Shown one piece after another: positions 34,838 through 43,837 of a stretch of 64,000 nucleotides of DNA. The stretch is from the NCBI RefSeq assembly GCF_000280905.1, contig NZ_ALAP01000052.1:62001-126000 (forward strand), in the 5' to 3' direction. Positions within the stretch are counted from its first letter, which is position 1. Each line of letters opens with the position of its first letter. The translations under genes and the position numbers were made by a program. The notes under the pieces were generated by a model. That model was given only the letters and a program-made list of their open reading frames with translations. It did not search any database and had not been told where the DNA came from. The stretch is from Streptomyces sp. AA1529. Its GTDB lineage: Bacteria; Actinomycetota; Actinomycetes; Streptomycetales; Streptomycetaceae.

Positions 34838-35491
34838 ATGGCGATCACCAAGGGCAAGGGCAAGGGCACAGCCGCGTTCGCCGTGCTGGCCGCCGCGGAC
34901 CTGTACGCCACCGCGAGGTCCCCGCGCGGCCCGGCACGCGCCGCCAAGCCCCTCCTGATGCCCGCGCTCGCCGCCCACGCCCGCGACGCCGCGCAGCCCG
35001 CGCGCCCGCCGGCCGCCCTGCTGGCCGGGCTCGCCTGCGCCACCGCAGGCGACACCGCCCTGCTGTGGGACCGCCACCAGCGCGCCCTGCTGACCGGCAT
35101 GGCCGCCTTCCTCGGCACCCAACTCAGCTACACCGCGGGCATGACGACCCGGCTCGGCGCCGTCCGCGGACTGCGCGCCCGGCCCCGGCGCGCGCTGGCG
35201 GCGTTCGCCGCCTGGGGCGCCGCCAACGCGGTGCTCGCACCCACCCTGGAGCGGCGCCTGCGGCTCCCGGTGGCCGGCTACAGCCTGGCGCTCACCGCGA
35301 TGGGCGCCGCCGCGCTCGGCGTCGGGGGCAAGGTCGCCACCGGCGCGATGGCCTTCATCGCCTCCGACGCGCTGATCGGGCTGCAGGCCGCGGGGCACGA
35401 GTTCCCGTCCCAGGAGGTGCTGATCATGGCCGGGTACCTGCTGGGGCAGTACCTGATCACCGAGGGCTGGCTGGAGCGCGCCCCGTCCTGA
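34838..35491 (+). CDS. YhhN/lysoplasmalogenase-family membrane protein
   Basis: 217 residues with about seven hydrophobic segments; the family patterns AAKPLLMPAL, AGDTALLW, and GAMAFIASDALIGLQAAG match YhhN/TMEM86 proteins (lysoplasmalogenases in animals). The role in actinobacteria is unproven. The ATG at 34838 has no ribosome-binding site, consistent with the leaderless promoter just upstream. It is followed 34 bp later by the P450 gene on the same strand. Confidence 0.82.
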   Translation: MAITKGKGKGTAAFAVLAAADLYATARSPRGPARAAKPLLMPALAAHARDAAQPARPPAALLAGLACATAGDTALLWDRHQRALLTGMAAFLGTQLSYTAGMTTRLGAVRGLRARPRRALAAFAAWGAANAVLAPTLERRLRLPVAGYSLALTAMGAAALGVGGKVATGAMAFIASDALIGLQAAGHEFPSQEVLIMAGYLLGQYLITEGWLERAPS

Positions 35492-35525
35492 GCCCACACC
35501 GCCGGGAGCGCATACCGTCGTAGCC

Positions 35526-36839
35526 GTGCACGACCCGACCAGCCCGGACCGCCCCGGCTCCCCGCCGCCCATGCCGCCGCTCTTCGACCGGCAGTTCGCC
35601 CTCGACCCCTACCCGGCGTACGCCTGGCTGCGCGAGCACGCGCCGGTCCGCCGGACCCGGCTGCCCAGCGGGGTGGAGGCGTGGCTGGTGACCCGGTACG
35701 CGGACGCCCGGGAGGCGCTCGCCGATCCGCGGCTGAGCAAGGACCCGCGCCGGCACGGCGAGCAGGACACCCACGGCAAGGGCAAGGTCGGCATTCCGGG
35801 CGAGCGCAGTGCGAACCTGATGACGCATCTGCTCAACATCGACCCGCCCGACCACACCCGGCTGCGCCGCCTGGTCTCCACCGCGTTCACCCCGCGCCGG
35901 GTCGCCGCCTTCGCGCCCCGGGTACGGGAACTCGCGGACGGGCTCATCGACTCCTTCGCGCCGCGCGGCGAAGCGGACCTGATCCACGAGTACGCGTTCC
36001 CGCTGCCGATCTACGCCATCTGCGACATGCTCGGCGTCCCGCAGGAGGACCAGGAGGACTTCCGCACCTGGGCGGGCATGATGATCCATCAGCCCGGCAG
36101 CCCGCGCGGCGGCGTGGGCCGGGCCGTCAAGCGGATGCGCGGCTACCTGGCCGAACTCATCCACCGCAAGCGCGCGGAGGCGGACACCGCCGAGGGGGGC
36201 GGCGACCTGATCTCCGGCCTCATCCGCGCCTCCGACCGCGGCGAGCACCTCACCGAGAACGAGGCCGCCGCGATGGCCTTCATCCTGCTGTTCGCCGGGT
36301 TCGAGACGACCGTCAACCTCATCGGGAACGGGACCTTCGCACTGCTGCGCCACCCCGAGCAGCGCGCCGTGCTGCAGCGCGCCGTCGCGGAGGGGGACGA
36401 GAAGCTGCTCGGCGGCGCCGTCGAGGAACTGCTGCGCTACGACGGCCCGGTCGAACTGGCGACCTGGCGGTTCGCCACCCGCGACCTGGTGCTGGGCGGA
36501 CAGCGGGTGCGGGAGGGCGAGGCGGTGCTGGTCGTGCTGGCCGCGGCGGACCGGGACCCGGCGAAGTTCGCCGCACCCGACACCCTGGACCTGGTGCGGC
36601 AGGACAACCAGCACCTGGGCTACGGGCACGGCATCCACTACTGCCTGGGCGCCCCGCTGGCCCGCCTGGAGGGGCGGACCGCGCTGGCCGCCCTGCTGCA
36701 CCGGCTCCCCGATCTGCGGCTGGCCGCCGACCCCGGCACCCTGCACCGGCGCGGCGGACTCATCATGCGCGGGCTGCGGACGCTCCCGGTGGAGTTCACC
36801 CCGGCCGAGGCGGATGACCTGCGCGGGGAGCCGGTGTGA
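35526..36839 (+). CDS. Cytochrome P450 monooxygenase
   Basis: 437 residues. I-helix oxygen-binding AGFETTVN, ExxR EELLRY, and haem loop LGYGHGIHYCLG with Cys373 (Tyr in place of the usual Phe at the loop start). Length and features fit bacterial class I CYP107-like enzymes. From its position beside rpf and eno it corresponds to S. coelicolor CYP107U1, reported, as I recall, to affect sporulation and antibiotic production; the orthology is inference. GTG at 35526; no clear ribosome-binding site, so translational coupling or a leaderless start is possible. Confidence 0.88.
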   Translation: MHDPTSPDRPGSPPPMPPLFDRQFALDPYPAYAWLREHAPVRRTRLPSGVEAWLVTRYADAREALADPRLSKDPRRHGEQDTHGKGKVGIPGERSANLMTHLLNIDPPDHTRLRRLVSTAFTPRRVAAFAPRVRELADGLIDSFAPRGEADLIHEYAFPLPIYAICDMLGVPQEDQEDFRTWAGMMIHQPGSPRGGVGRAVKRMRGYLAELIHRKRAEADTAEGGGDLISGLIRASDRGEHLTENEAAAMAFILLFAGFETTVNLIGNGTFALLRHPEQRAVLQRAVAEGDEKLLGGAVEELLRYDGPVELATWRFATRDLVLGGQRVREGEAVLVVLAAADRDPAKFAAPDTLDLVRQDNQHLGYGHGIHYCLGAPLARLEGRTALAALLHRLPDLRLAADPGTLHRRGGLIMRGLRTLPVEFTPAEADDLRGEPV

Positions 36840-36991
36840 CGGGCCCTCACTTATGTGACCGCGGCGTGATGTGGGCGACATTGGCTTGTGACTGTCGGAC
36901 TTCGCAGCTACGTTCGGTCACCGACTTGGGTCATGGACTGCTGCCATCGACTACGGTCGTCGTCCCGTTCGTCCCCCACGAGAGGTCAACC

Positions 36992-38095
36992 ATGCGCTCC
37001 GGGAATGGTCGGCACCGCCGCCCCCGCCAAGCCCCCGCACTGTTCGTCGCCGCCGGGGTCACGGGTGCCGGAATCGCGCTTCCGCTGTTGGGCGCCACCG
37101 GCGCACACGCCGCCGACGCCCAGCCCTGGGACCGCGTCGCGGACTGCGAGAGCGGCGGCGCCTGGAGCGCCAACGACTCCAACGGGTACTACGGCGGGCT
37201 CCAGTTGGACCTGGACACCTGGAAGTACTACGGCGGCACGATGTACGCCGAGCGGCCGGACCTGGCCACCCGCAGCCAGCAGATCGCCGTCGGCGAGAAG
37301 ATCCTCCAGTCCGAGGGTCCGCGCGCCTTCCCGCAGTGCGGCGGCGACCTGAAGCTCGAGGTCCCCGGTTCGGACGAGGACGCCGACCCGTCCGGCGAGC
37401 CGTCGCAGGACCCGGCCGACTCCGCGGGGAAGGCCGATCCCTCCGGCAGGCCCGACGACGCCGGGAAGTCCGGCGAGTCCGGCAAGCCCGACGCGCAGCA
37501 CCCGGAGACGGACCCGTCGCCGGACGCGAGCGACTCGCCCACGGACAAGGACGGCGACGACGGCGCCGGTGATCCGGACCGGGGCGGGGACTCCGACCGG
37601 GACTCCGAGAAGCCGGAGAGCGGGGAGTCCGGCACGCCGCAGCAGCCGTCCGACGACAGCTCGTCCGAGGCACCCGGCTCCGGCGCGTCCGAGTCCGGGT
37701 CCCCGGACTCGGACGCGGACGACGACACCGCCACCGGCTCCGACTCGGCGGGCGACACCTCCGGCTGGTCCGACCTGGGCCCGTCGAGCCCGAACCGGCT
37801 CAAGTCCCCCTCCGACTCCGACCGGTCCGGCCAGGGCAAGCACCGTGGGCGGCCCGCCGAGGAGCGGCCCGGGCACGACGAGCGCGGCGAGCGGCCCTCC
37901 CGGGGCGGGGAACGCGACCGCGCGGACGAGAGCGGCGGCCGGCACCGGATCACCGTGCGGGACGGCGACTCGCTCGCCCGGATCGCCGCGGAGCAGGACG
38001 TCGAGGGCGGCTGGAGCGAGCTGTACGCGCAGAACCGGGAGACGGTCGGCGACGACCCGGACCTCATCCGCCCCGGCCAGCACCTGACGCTGTAG
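36992..38095 (+). CDS. Resuscitation-promoting factor-like secreted transglycosylase with LysM
   Basis: 367 residues. Signal peptide (1-40, ending GAHA), Rpf domain about 42-118 with the catalytic Glu in WDRVADCESGGAW and paired cysteines, an acidic Ser/Asp/Gly/Pro/Glu linker (about 118-315), then a C-terminal LysM (ITVRDGDSLARIAAEQD to LIRPGQHLTL). It cleaves peptidoglycan during spore germination and regrowth; by position it belongs with RpfC-type proteins. The linker is about 200 residues long. ATG at 36992 with GAGAGG. No c-di-AMP riboswitch signature is visible in the 152-bp leader. Confidence 0.88.
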   Translation: MRSGNGRHRRPRQAPALFVAAGVTGAGIALPLLGATGAHAADAQPWDRVADCESGGAWSANDSNGYYGGLQLDLDTWKYYGGTMYAERPDLATRSQQIAVGEKILQSEGPRAFPQCGGDLKLEVPGSDEDADPSGEPSQDPADSAGKADPSGRPDDAGKSGESGKPDAQHPETDPSPDASDSPTDKDGDDGAGDPDRGGDSDRDSEKPESGESGTPQQPSDDSSSEAPGSGASESGSPDSDADDDTATGSDSAGDTSGWSDLGPSSPNRLKSPSDSDRSGQGKHRGRPAEERPGHDERGERPSRGGERDRADESGGRHRITVRDGDSLARIAAEQDVEGGWSELYAQNRETVGDDPDLIRPGQHLTL

Positions 38096-38267
38096 GTCGC
38101 GCAGGCCGCGTCAGCCGCGTGGCCCGCGCGGTCCGCCAGGGCCGTGCGGCGCCGGAGGAGTCCCCCGGAAGGGACACCCGGGCAGGAAACGGGACAGCCT
38201 CGCGGGTGCGCCGGGCGGGACGGTTAGGCTCGGGGCGGAAAGTCGTCCCAGACGAAGGAGAAACCTC

Positions 38268-39548
38268 GTGCCGTCCATCGACGTCGTCGTAGCCCGCGAG
38301 ATCCTCGACTCGCGAGGCAACCCCACCGTCGAGGTCGAGGTCGGCCTCGACGACGGCAGCACCGGCCGTGCTGCCGTGCCGTCCGGTGCCTCGACCGGCG
38401 CCTTCGAGGCGCTCGAACTGCGTGACGGCGACGCCGCGCGCTACAGCGGGAAGGGCGTCGAGAAGGCCGTCCTCGCGGTCATCGAGCAGATCGGCCCGGA
38501 GCTGGTCGGCTACGACGCCACCGAGCAGCGGCTGATCGACCAGGCGATGTTCGACCTGGACGCCACCGCCGACAAGTCCTCGCTGGGCGCCAACGCCATC
38601 CTCGGCGTCTCGCTGGCCGTCGCGCACGCCGCCTCCGAGGCGTCCGACCTGCCGCTGTTCCGCTACCTGGGCGGGCCGAACGCGCACCAGCTCCCGGTGC
38701 CGATGATGAACATCCTCAACGGCGGTTCGCACGCGGACTCGAACGTCGACATCCAGGAGTTCATGATCGCGCCGATCGGCGCCGAGTCGTTCTCCGAGGC
38801 ACTGCGCTGGGGCGCCGAGGTCTACCACGCGCTCAAGGGCGTGCTCAAGGAGCGCGGCCTGGCCACCGGGCTGGGCGACGAGGGCGGCTTCGCGCCGAAC
38901 CTGGGCTCGAACCGCGAGGCCCTCGACCTGATCATCGAGGCCGTCCAGAAGGCCGGATACAACGCGGGCCAGGACATCGCGCTGGCGCTGGACGTGGCCG
39001 CCTCCGAGTTCTACGAGGACGGCGTCTACGCGTTCGAGGGGCAGAAGCGCTCCGCCGCCGAGATGACCGAGTACTACGAGCAGCTCGTCGCGGACTACCC
39101 GCTGGTCTCCATCGAGGACCCGCTGTTCGAGGACGACTGGGCGGGCTGGAAGACCATCACCGACAAGCTCGGCGACAAGGTGCAGCTCGTGGGCGACGAC
39201 CTGTTCGTCACCAACCCCGAGCGGCTGGCCCGCGGTATCGAGGAGGGCGTCGCCAACGCGCTGCTCGTCAAGGTCAACCAGATCGGTTCGCTGACCGAGA
39301 CGCTGGACGCGGTCGAGCTGGCCCAGCGCAACGGCTTCAAGTGCATGATGTCGCACCGCTCGGGCGAGACCGAGGACGTGACGATCGCCGACCTGGCCGT
39401 CGCCGTCAACTGCGGCCAGATCAAGTCCGGCGCCCCGGCGCGCTCGGAGCGCGTCGCGAAGTACAACCAGCTGCTGCGTATCGAGGAGATCCTGGACGAC
39501 GCCGCAGTCTACGCCGGTCGTTCGGCGTTCCCGCGCTACAAGCGCTGA
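38268..39548 (+). CDS. eno: Enolase
   Basis: 426 residues from the GTG at 38268 with GAAGGAG. Converts 2-phosphoglycerate to phosphoenolpyruvate in glycolysis. Conserved blocks: SRGNPTVEVEV, SGASTGAFEALELRDGD, GGSHADSNVDIQEFMI, SIEDPLFEDDW, LVGDDLFVTNPERL, KVNQIGSLTETL and SHRSGETEDVTIADLAV. A TAGGCT hexamer at 38225-38230 is a plausible -10. It heads a plus-strand run with divIC, DUF501 and ppx. Confidence 0.96.
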   Translation: MPSIDVVVAREILDSRGNPTVEVEVGLDDGSTGRAAVPSGASTGAFEALELRDGDAARYSGKGVEKAVLAVIEQIGPELVGYDATEQRLIDQAMFDLDATADKSSLGANAILGVSLAVAHAASEASDLPLFRYLGGPNAHQLPVPMMNILNGGSHADSNVDIQEFMIAPIGAESFSEALRWGAEVYHALKGVLKERGLATGLGDEGGFAPNLGSNREALDLIIEAVQKAGYNAGQDIALALDVAASEFYEDGVYAFEGQKRSAAEMTEYYEQLVADYPLVSIEDPLFEDDWAGWKTITDKLGDKVQLVGDDLFVTNPERLARGIEEGVANALLVKVNQIGSLTETLDAVELAQRNGFKCMMSHRSGETEDVTIADLAVAVNCGQIKSGAPARSERVAKYNQLLRIEEILDDAAVYAGRSAFPRYKR

Positions 39549-39663
39549 CCGCCGTACGCCGCGCCGCCGGTGTCCTGCGCCCCGCCCCCTCCCGGGGCCG
39601 CGGGGGCAGGGCACCGGCGACACCGTTCGCACAGCTTCGGCAGGTGGACCGCAGGGGAGAGGT

Positions 39664-40140
39664 ATGGGAGCGGACCGGGACCGTTTCTCCACCGCGACGC
39701 GCCTGCGCGCGCTCGGCGCCCAGGCCGCCGAGCGGGTGTACCGCGCCCAGGGCCGCAAGGTCCGCACCCCGCGCAGGGGCCGGCTCACCGGCCGGGCCGC
39801 GCTCCTCGCCCTGGTCGTGTGCTCCCTGGTCGTCGCGCTCGCGTACCCGACCCGGCAGTACATCACCCAGCGTTCGCAAATCGCCGACCAGCGCCGGCAG
39901 GCCGAGCAGGCCCGCGCGGAGGTGAAGCGGCTGCGCGAGCAGCGGGCCCGCTGGCAGGACCCCGCCTACGTGGAACGGCAGGCCCGTGAGCACCTGCACT
40001 TCGTCCGCCCCGGCGAGACCGGCTACACCATGCCGGACGGCACGGCCGAGGTGCGCCGCCCCCGCGAGCACGAGCCGGAGGACCGGCCCTGGTACCAGAA
40101 CCTGTGGGACGGTGTGGACCGCGCGGACCAGGACGGGTGA
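39664..40140 (+). CDS. divIC: Septum formation initiator, FtsB/DivIC family
   Basis: 158 residues. A basic cytoplasmic N-terminus (1-40), one membrane span (about 44-62; LLALVVCSLVVALAYP), and a coiled coil (IADQRRQAEQARAEVKRLREQRARW) followed by the DPAYVERQAREHLHFVRPGETGY signature. It bridges the FtsQ-FtsL complex at sporulation septa. GGGAG precedes the ATG at 39664. It lies 115 bp after eno. Confidence 0.88.
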   Translation: MGADRDRFSTATRLRALGAQAAERVYRAQGRKVRTPRRGRLTGRAALLALVVCSLVVALAYPTRQYITQRSQIADQRRQAEQARAEVKRLREQRARWQDPAYVERQAREHLHFVRPGETGYTMPDGTAEVRRPREHEPEDRPWYQNLWDGVDRADQDG

Positions 40141-40267
40141 ACGCCCGCCCGCCGCGTCCCTTCCCCGGGCGGGCCGCCGCCCGTTCCTGCCCTGCCCTGC
40201 CTCATGACGATCGACCGCACGACCGAACCCTCCTGACGACCGAAGCGAAGCGACGAGCACCTCACCC

Positions 40268-40816
40268 ATGGACACTCCACCGCCCCGCACCGAGCCGACC
40301 GCGCCCACGGACGCGGACATCGCCGCCTTCAAGGAGCAGCTCGGCCGCCCGCCGCGCGGGCTGCGCACCATCGCCCACCGCTGCCCCTGCGGGCTGCCCG
40401 ACGTGGTGGAGACCGCACCCCGGCTGGAGGACGGCACGCCGTTCCCCACCACGTACTACCTGACGTGCCCGCGCGCCGCCTCCGCCATCGGGACGCTGGA
40501 GGCGAACGGCGTGATGAAGGAGATGACGGCGCGGCTGGCCGAGGACGCGGAGCTGGCCGACGCCTACCGCGCCGCGCACGAGGACTATCTGGCCCGCCGC
40601 GACGCCATCGAGGAGCTGGTCGGCTTCCCCAGCGCGGGCGGGATGCCCGACCGGGTCAAGTGCCTGCACGTGCTGGTGGCGCACTCGCTGGTCGCGGGCC
40701 CCGGCGTCAACCCGCTCGGCGACGAGGCGCTGGCGATGCTGCCCGAGTGGTGGCGCAAGGGGCCGTGTGTGACGGTCCCCGAGGAGACGGCGGAACCCGA
40801 GGAGGCCCGGCCGTGA
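40268..40816 (+). CDS. DUF501 protein
   Basis: 182 residues with DUF501 features: DIAAFKEQLGRPPRG, AHRCPCGLPDVVETAPRLEDGTPFPTTYYLTCP (cysteine-containing), and VKCLHVLVAHSLVAGPGVNPLGDEAL. Function unknown, but strictly linked with enolase, divIC and ppx in actinobacteria. The TGA overlaps the ppx GTG (GTGA), so the two are coupled. No clear ribosome-binding site is seen for the ATG at 40268. Confidence 0.85.
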   Translation: MDTPPPRTEPTAPTDADIAAFKEQLGRPPRGLRTIAHRCPCGLPDVVETAPRLEDGTPFPTTYYLTCPRAASAIGTLEANGVMKEMTARLAEDAELADAYRAAHEDYLARRDAIEELVGFPSAGGMPDRVKCLHVLVAHSLVAGPGVNPLGDEALAMLPEWWRKGPCVTVPEETAEPEEARP

Positions 40817-41787
40817 CGACGAACCGTGTGGCAGCCGTCGACTGCGGCACCAACTCCATCCGCCTGCTGGTGGCCGACGTGGCGGTGTCCGCCGACGGCA
40901 CCCCGGGCGGCCTCACCGAACTGGACCGCCGGATGGAGATCGTCCGGCTGGGGCAGGGTGTGGACCGCACCGGACGGCTGGCACCCGAGGCACTGGAGCG
41001 GACCTTCGCCGCCTGCCGCCGCTACGCCGAGGTCCTCACCGAGTTCGGCGTACCGCCCGAGCGGACCCGCTTCGTGGCCACCTCCGCGTCCCGCGACGCG
41101 GAGAACCGGGACGAGTTCGTCCGCGGCGTGCTGGACATCCTCGGCGTCGAGCCGGAGGTGATCACCGGCGACCAGGAGGCCGACCTCTCCTTCACCGGCG
41201 CCACCGAGGGGCTGGCACCCGGCACCTTCCCGCCGCCGTACCTGGTGGTGGACATCGGCGGCGGCTCCACGGAGTTCGTGCTGGGCACCGAGCATGTCGA
41301 GGCGGCCCGCAGCGTCGACGTGGGCTGTGTCCGGCTGACCGAGCGCCATCTGGCACCCGGCGGCGCCCGCACCGAGATCCCGACCGCCGAACAGATCGCC
41401 GCGATCCGCGCCGATGTGCACGCGGCGCTGGACAAGGTGGCGCGGACGGTGCCGCTGGACCGGCCGCACACCCTGGTGGGGCTCGCGGGCACCGTCACCA
41501 CGCTCGGCGGCATCGCGCTGGAGCTGGACGCCTACGACTCGGCCCGCATCCACCACTCCCGCCTCCCGCTGGCGCAGGTCCGCGAACTCACGGCCCGGCT
41601 GCTGTCCGCCACCCACGACGAACGCGCCGCCATCCCCGTCATGCACCCGGGCCGGGTCGACGTGATCAGCGCCGGGGCGCTCGTCCTGCTGACGCTGATG
41701 GAGCGGATCGGCGCCCAGGAGGTCGTGGTGAGCGAGCACGACATCCTGGACGGCATCGCGCACAGCTGCGCCGCGGGGCGCCCCTGA
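40813..41787 (+). CDS. ppx: Exopolyphosphatase/GppA-family phosphatase
   Basis: 324 residues from the GTG at 40813, preceded by GGAGG and overlapping the DUF501 stop. ASKHA-fold motifs: AAVDCGTNSIRLLVADV, FVATSASRDAENRDEF, LVVDIGGGSTEFVLG and VVVSEHDILDGI. It degrades polyphosphate or pppGpp, linking phosphate and stringent signalling. It is at the short end, like actinobacterial Ppx1/Ppx2. It ends before a 14-bp-stem terminator. Confidence 0.9.
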   Translation: MTTNRVAAVDCGTNSIRLLVADVAVSADGTPGGLTELDRRMEIVRLGQGVDRTGRLAPEALERTFAACRRYAEVLTEFGVPPERTRFVATSASRDAENRDEFVRGVLDILGVEPEVITGDQEADLSFTGATEGLAPGTFPPPYLVVDIGGGSTEFVLGTEHVEAARSVDVGCVRLTERHLAPGGARTEIPTAEQIAAIRADVHAALDKVARTVPLDRPHTLVGLAGTVTTLGGIALELDAYDSARIHHSRLPLAQVRELTARLLSATHDERAAIPVMHPGRVDVISAGALVLLTLMERIGAQEVVVSEHDILDGIAHSCAAGRP

Positions 41788-41807
41788 CCGGAGACGACGG
41801 CCCGATC

Positions 41808-41839
41808 GGCGCTCCCGGCGGACTTCCGCCGGGAGCGCC
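41808..41839. terminator. Hairpin terminator after ppx
   Basis: A perfect 14-bp stem, GGCGCTCCCGGCGG with its complement, and a 4-nt ACTT loop, 20 bp after the ppx stop. It closes the eno-divIC-DUF501-ppx run and marks the left border of the accessory cassette. Confidence 0.83.
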
Positions 41840-42020
41840 GCCGTGTGCGGGCGGTGTCGGCCGGTCGGTGTCGGCCGGTCCGCAGCGGGCACGAGTCCCG
41901 GTGGAGCAGGGCAGGTTGCGGCGAGCCCGGTCGGCCTCGTCGTTCGCCGGAGACGGTCACCCGGCCGGCTCTACCATCGGAAGCGACAGCCACCAGGCCC
42001 GAAACCGCTGAGGTGCACAC

Positions 42021-43232
42021 GTGAGCAACTGGGCTGATCTGACGACCGGCAAGCGCATCAAGGCCCTGCGGGGCTCCGACCTGACACAGCATGGCCTGGC
42101 CGAAGCGGCCGGCGTTTCGTATGCACTGATCCAGAAGGCCGAGCAGGACCGAGGAGAGTTGTCGGTGGGCTCGCTGCTCAAACTCGCCGCTGCGCTCCGC
42201 ACGGACGTGGGAGTGCTCCTGGGCCAGCAGGCTCCACGCCGTGGCATGGACCGAGGGAGCCGTGCCGCTTTGCGGCAGCTCTCCGACGCAGTGCACGAGA
42301 GTGCCCTCGGTGAGTGGGACGGCGTCGAGGCGCCCAGCAGCGTCGAAGAACTCGGCAGGGCGCGCGACCTCGCGTGGTCGGCCTACTGGAACAGCGACAC
42401 TCCGCGCGTGGCCACGCTCGCCTCGCAGGTGCTCATGGAAGGGCAAGTTCGATACGCCGCGGCGGCTGGCGAGGAGCGCACCCGTCTCGCGGCGATCCTC
42501 GCCAGCACGTACCGCGTCGCGGCCTCAACGGCGAACGGTTTCGGGCATCGCGACCTCGCCCTCTCCGCGCTCACCTCCGCGAAGCTGCTCGCCAAGCAGG
42601 CAGACGATCCGGTGATGGGAGCGCTGCTCGAATCCACGCTGTCGTGGATTCACTTGCGCGGCGCGAAGCTGCCGCGTGCAGAAGCCGTTGCTGAGCGTGC
42701 CGCGCTCGCGATCGAACCGTCGTTCAGCCGGTCGGCAAAACCCGAACTTCTCGCGTACGGACGTCTGATGATCTCGGCGGCCGTGGCGGCGTCGAGGCGT
42801 GAGGACGAGACCAAGGCCGACGACTACATTTCGCAGGCGCATGCCGCGGCGGCTCGGTTGGGCAAGGACGTGAAGCTGTTCGGCACCGCATTCGGGCCGA
42901 CGGCGGCGAAGACGGAAGCCATCGGGATCCACGTGGCGTTGAAGAACTACGGGCGTGCGCTCAAGCTCGCCGATCAGCCGGACATGCGACGGCTTCCGTC
43001 GACCATGTCGAAGGTCGCCCGCAACCGCTACAAGCTCGACGTCGCGCTCGCGCAGTGCTCGGCCGGGCTGTACGACCAGGCGGGCGACACTCTCGTCGAG
43101 GTCGGTCTCGACGCGCCGGAGTGGGTGCGGCACCAGGCGCTGCCGGGGGTCATCGGCCGGCGGATCGCGAAGGTGTCGACGGCGCGGGTCCGCAGCATCG
43201 GCGAGGCGATCGGGGTCCCCCTCGTCGCGTGA
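42021..43232 (+). CDS. XRE-family regulator with TPR-like C-terminal domain
   Basis: 403 residues from the GTG at 42021 (GAGGTG upstream). An N-terminal helix-turn-helix (about 8-66; LTQHGLAEAAGVSYALIQKAEQ) and a helical TPR-like body (about 90-400; LASTYRVAASTANGFGHRDLAL, ALKNYGRALKLADQP) match actinobacterial XRE-TPR peptide- or signal-sensing regulators. GC is visibly lower than in neighbouring genes (more T/A at third positions), consistent with acquisition. It heads the accessory cassette and probably controls it. Confidence 0.82.
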   Translation: MSNWADLTTGKRIKALRGSDLTQHGLAEAAGVSYALIQKAEQDRGELSVGSLLKLAAALRTDVGVLLGQQAPRRGMDRGSRAALRQLSDAVHESALGEWDGVEAPSSVEELGRARDLAWSAYWNSDTPRVATLASQVLMEGQVRYAAAAGEERTRLAAILASTYRVAASTANGFGHRDLALSALTSAKLLAKQADDPVMGALLESTLSWIHLRGAKLPRAEAVAERAALAIEPSFSRSAKPELLAYGRLMISAAVAASRREDETKADDYISQAHAAAARLGKDVKLFGTAFGPTAAKTEAIGIHVALKNYGRALKLADQPDMRRLPSTMSKVARNRYKLDVALAQCSAGLYDQAGDTLVEVGLDAPEWVRHQALPGVIGRRIAKVSTARVRSIGEAIGVPLVA

Positions 43233-43326
43233 CGCCGACGCGGCGTAGGAGTCGGCCGGACACTCGTTGCGCTGGTCCTACGTCGGATCTCTTCACCCTG
43301 GGTGATCGAGGCGACACGATTGATGC

Positions 43327-43812
43327 ATGGTCAGCAGCGAGCAGGGACTCAGGAAGAGGCCGACTCCGGCCCGGCGCACCGAGGGTGAGAGGCGGCGGCG
43401 GCACGCTCTCGCGGATCACGCGGCCGGTCACGTACCGGGCGAGGGCCCCGTGCCCGCCCGCGTGGCGAAGGTCGACCGCTTCCGGGTGGTGGTCTACCTG
43501 TGCGCGGCGGCGAACTCCGACATCGCGGGGCCGCGCGAGGAGTGCCTCGCGTACGCCGGGTCGTTCGGCTGGCAGATCGTGGACGTGGTCGAGGACCGCG
43601 TCGGGCTGCTCCCCCCGGAGGGGCGCGAGGGGCTGGCCCGCGCCGTGGAACTGGTCGAGGAGCAGAAGGCCGGTGCGGTGCTCACACCGTGGCGCTCGAT
43701 GATCTCGACCATCGCGCAGGAGTACGACGAGGTGGCGCGGAGCGTCGAGAAGGCGGGCGGCTTCCTGCACGTCATGGGCGCCGACCGGGCCCGTCCGCAC
43801 ACTCCGTGCTGA
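43327..43812 (+). CDS. Resolvase-N-fold protein lacking the catalytic serine
   Basis: 161 residues. Residues about 47-155 resemble the serine-recombinase N-terminal domain (FRVVVYLCAAANSD, YAGSFGWQIVDVVEDR, LARAVELVEEQKAGAVLTPWRSMIS, EYDEVARSVEKAGGFLHVM). The usual YxRxS start reads YLCAAAN, so the nucleophile is absent and there is no DNA-binding tail. A recombinase role is unlikely; it may be a repurposed binding domain. It starts at 43327 (another ATG at 43323 is out of frame), 94 bp after the XRE gene. Confidence 0.65.
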   Translation: MVSSEQGLRKRPTPARRTEGERRRRHALADHAAGHVPGEGPVPARVAKVDRFRVVVYLCAAANSDIAGPREECLAYAGSFGWQIVDVVEDRVGLLPPEGREGLARAVELVEEQKAGAVLTPWRSMISTIAQEYDEVARSVEKAGGFLHVMGADRARPHTPC

Positions 43813-43837
43813 CGCCGCGCCGGGCGCGGGGTGCCGC

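Noticed and set aside
36992..37100. c-di-AMP (ydaO) riboswitch upstream of the Rpf gene
   Set aside because: The characteristic conserved blocks were not found in the 152-bp leader.
43327..43812. Active serine recombinase marking an integrated element
   Set aside because: Catalytic serine and DNA-binding domain are absent; no attachment-site duplication was seen at the cassette edges.
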